Assembly (NCBI GenBank): GCA_030622545.1
Contig: JAUXGA010000001.1
Location: forward strand, 1-64,000
From: a bacterium
GTDB taxonomy: Bacteria; Electryoneota; RPQS01; DYHQ01
Direction of reading: 5' to 3'
Length of the DNA: 64,000 nucleotides
Under the pieces are notes generated by a model that saw only the letters and a program-made list of their open reading frames with translations, did no database searches and had not been told where the DNA came from. The translations under genes were made by a program, and so were the position numbers. Below are positions 63,290 to 64,000 of the stretch, in pieces. The number at the start of each line of letters is the position of its first letter. Positions within the stretch are counted from its first letter, which is position 1.

Positions 63290-64000
63290 GGAAGGAATTG
63301 GTGTCGCCAACTGCCCGCAAGCGGCATTGCATTCCAATCCTCGACTGGTGCGCAGCGTAACGTTCAATCCGGTGGCGCGCAGTTTCTGTTGAAAAGCGAC
63401 GACTCTTTCTTGGGGGGAAGGCAGCCATGTGCTGCCGGTAGGGTGGAGGCCAAGAATATTAATCTTGGCCGGGATATTCCGCAAAAGCAGCGACAGCGCC
63501 TCCGCATCTTCCGGCCGGTCATTCAGGTCTTTGATAAGGATGTATTCGAATGTAATGGGGTAGCGCGTCACGTGAGCGTAGGCCCGCAGAGCTTTCATCA
63601 GCGCTTCCAGCGGATATGTTTTATTGACAGGAATGATTCGAGAGCGTTGGTGGTCGTTCGTTGCATGCAGGGAAATCGCAAGTTTCGCGTTCATGCCTTC
63701 ACGCGTAATTCTTTCGATAGCGGGAACGATGCCGATCGTTGAAACGGTGAGACGCCGCGCGGATAAGCCGATACCTTTCGAATCGGTGAAGAGATTCAGG
63801 GCTTTCATGACCGCGTCGAAATTATAAAACGGTTCGCCCATTCCCATCAGGACGACATTTCTGATTTTCGCGCCTTCTTCCTTTTCGATTTCAAAAACCT
63901 GACTGACCATTTCCCCCGCAGAGAGATTCCGCGAGAAACCCATCCGACCGGTCGCGCAGAATTCGCAGTTCAAACTACATCCGACCTGCGTGGAAATGCA
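63230..64000 (-). CDS. rlmN: 23S rRNA (adenine2503-C2)-methyltransferase RlmN, 5' end truncated by the window edge
   Basis: Reverse strand reads CISTQVGCSLNCEFCATGRMGFSRNLSAGEMVSQV (radical SAM CxxxCxxC); VLMGMGEPFYNFDAVMKAL; LAISLHATNDHQRSRIIPVN; frame stays open to 64000, so the track's start at 63973 is internal. Confidence 0.95.
   Translation of the reverse strand, partial: CISTQVGCSLNCEFCATGRMGFSRNLSAGEMVSQVFEIEKEEGAKIRNVVLMGMGEPFYNFDAVMKALNLFTDSKGIGLSARRLTVSTIGIVPAIERITREGMNAKLAISLHATNDHQRSRIIPVNKTYPLEALMKALRAYAHVTRYPITFEYILIKDLNDRPEDAEALSLLLRNIPAKINILGLHPTGSTWLPSPQERVVAFQQKLRATGLNVTLRTSRGLECNAACGQLATPIPSSVRTGSTNLTDDIKKKRAR

Overview
The window looks like a gene-dense segment from an uncultured bacterium of the FCB (Fibrobacteres-Chlorobi-Bacteroidetes) superphylum. 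This is inferred from T9SS-like C-terminal sorting motifs, a PorV-like barrel and a TonB-dependent receptor; taxonomy was not tested. In order it contains: a secreted sorting-domain protein; a TonB receptor; an iron-uptake operon (DtxR-FeoA fusion regulator, feoB, and a 44-aa FeoB-associated Cys-rich peptide missed by the ORF track) with a palindromic DtxR-like operator; a secreted protein with 12 [LIMVY]D-x2-G-x-D-x-Y repeats plus HEAT repeats; an M42 peptidase; a metal-binding SBP overlapping a secreted esterase; an SDR; a FetAB-like ABC exporter; a complete arginine-to-spermidine operon (XRE-cupin, speD, pyruvoyl arginine decarboxylase, speE, agmatinase); a giant secreted gene of about 7,780 aa (20575-43917) with serial Ig-like repeats, a VWA domain and a FlgD/T9SS-like C-terminus; a PorV-like/OmpA fusion; an FG-GAP protein; a surface-polysaccharide cluster (about 47-62 kb); meaB; and a partial rlmN. 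The strongest hunt items are the giant protein and its alternating C-terminal super-repeat with two basic loops, the PorV-OmpA fusion beside it, the GxDxY repeat protein, a FemAB-like/degenerate DegT fusion, and a four-copy 68-70 bp intergenic imperfect-palindrome family. No tRNA, rRNA, CRISPR array or transposase was recognised.
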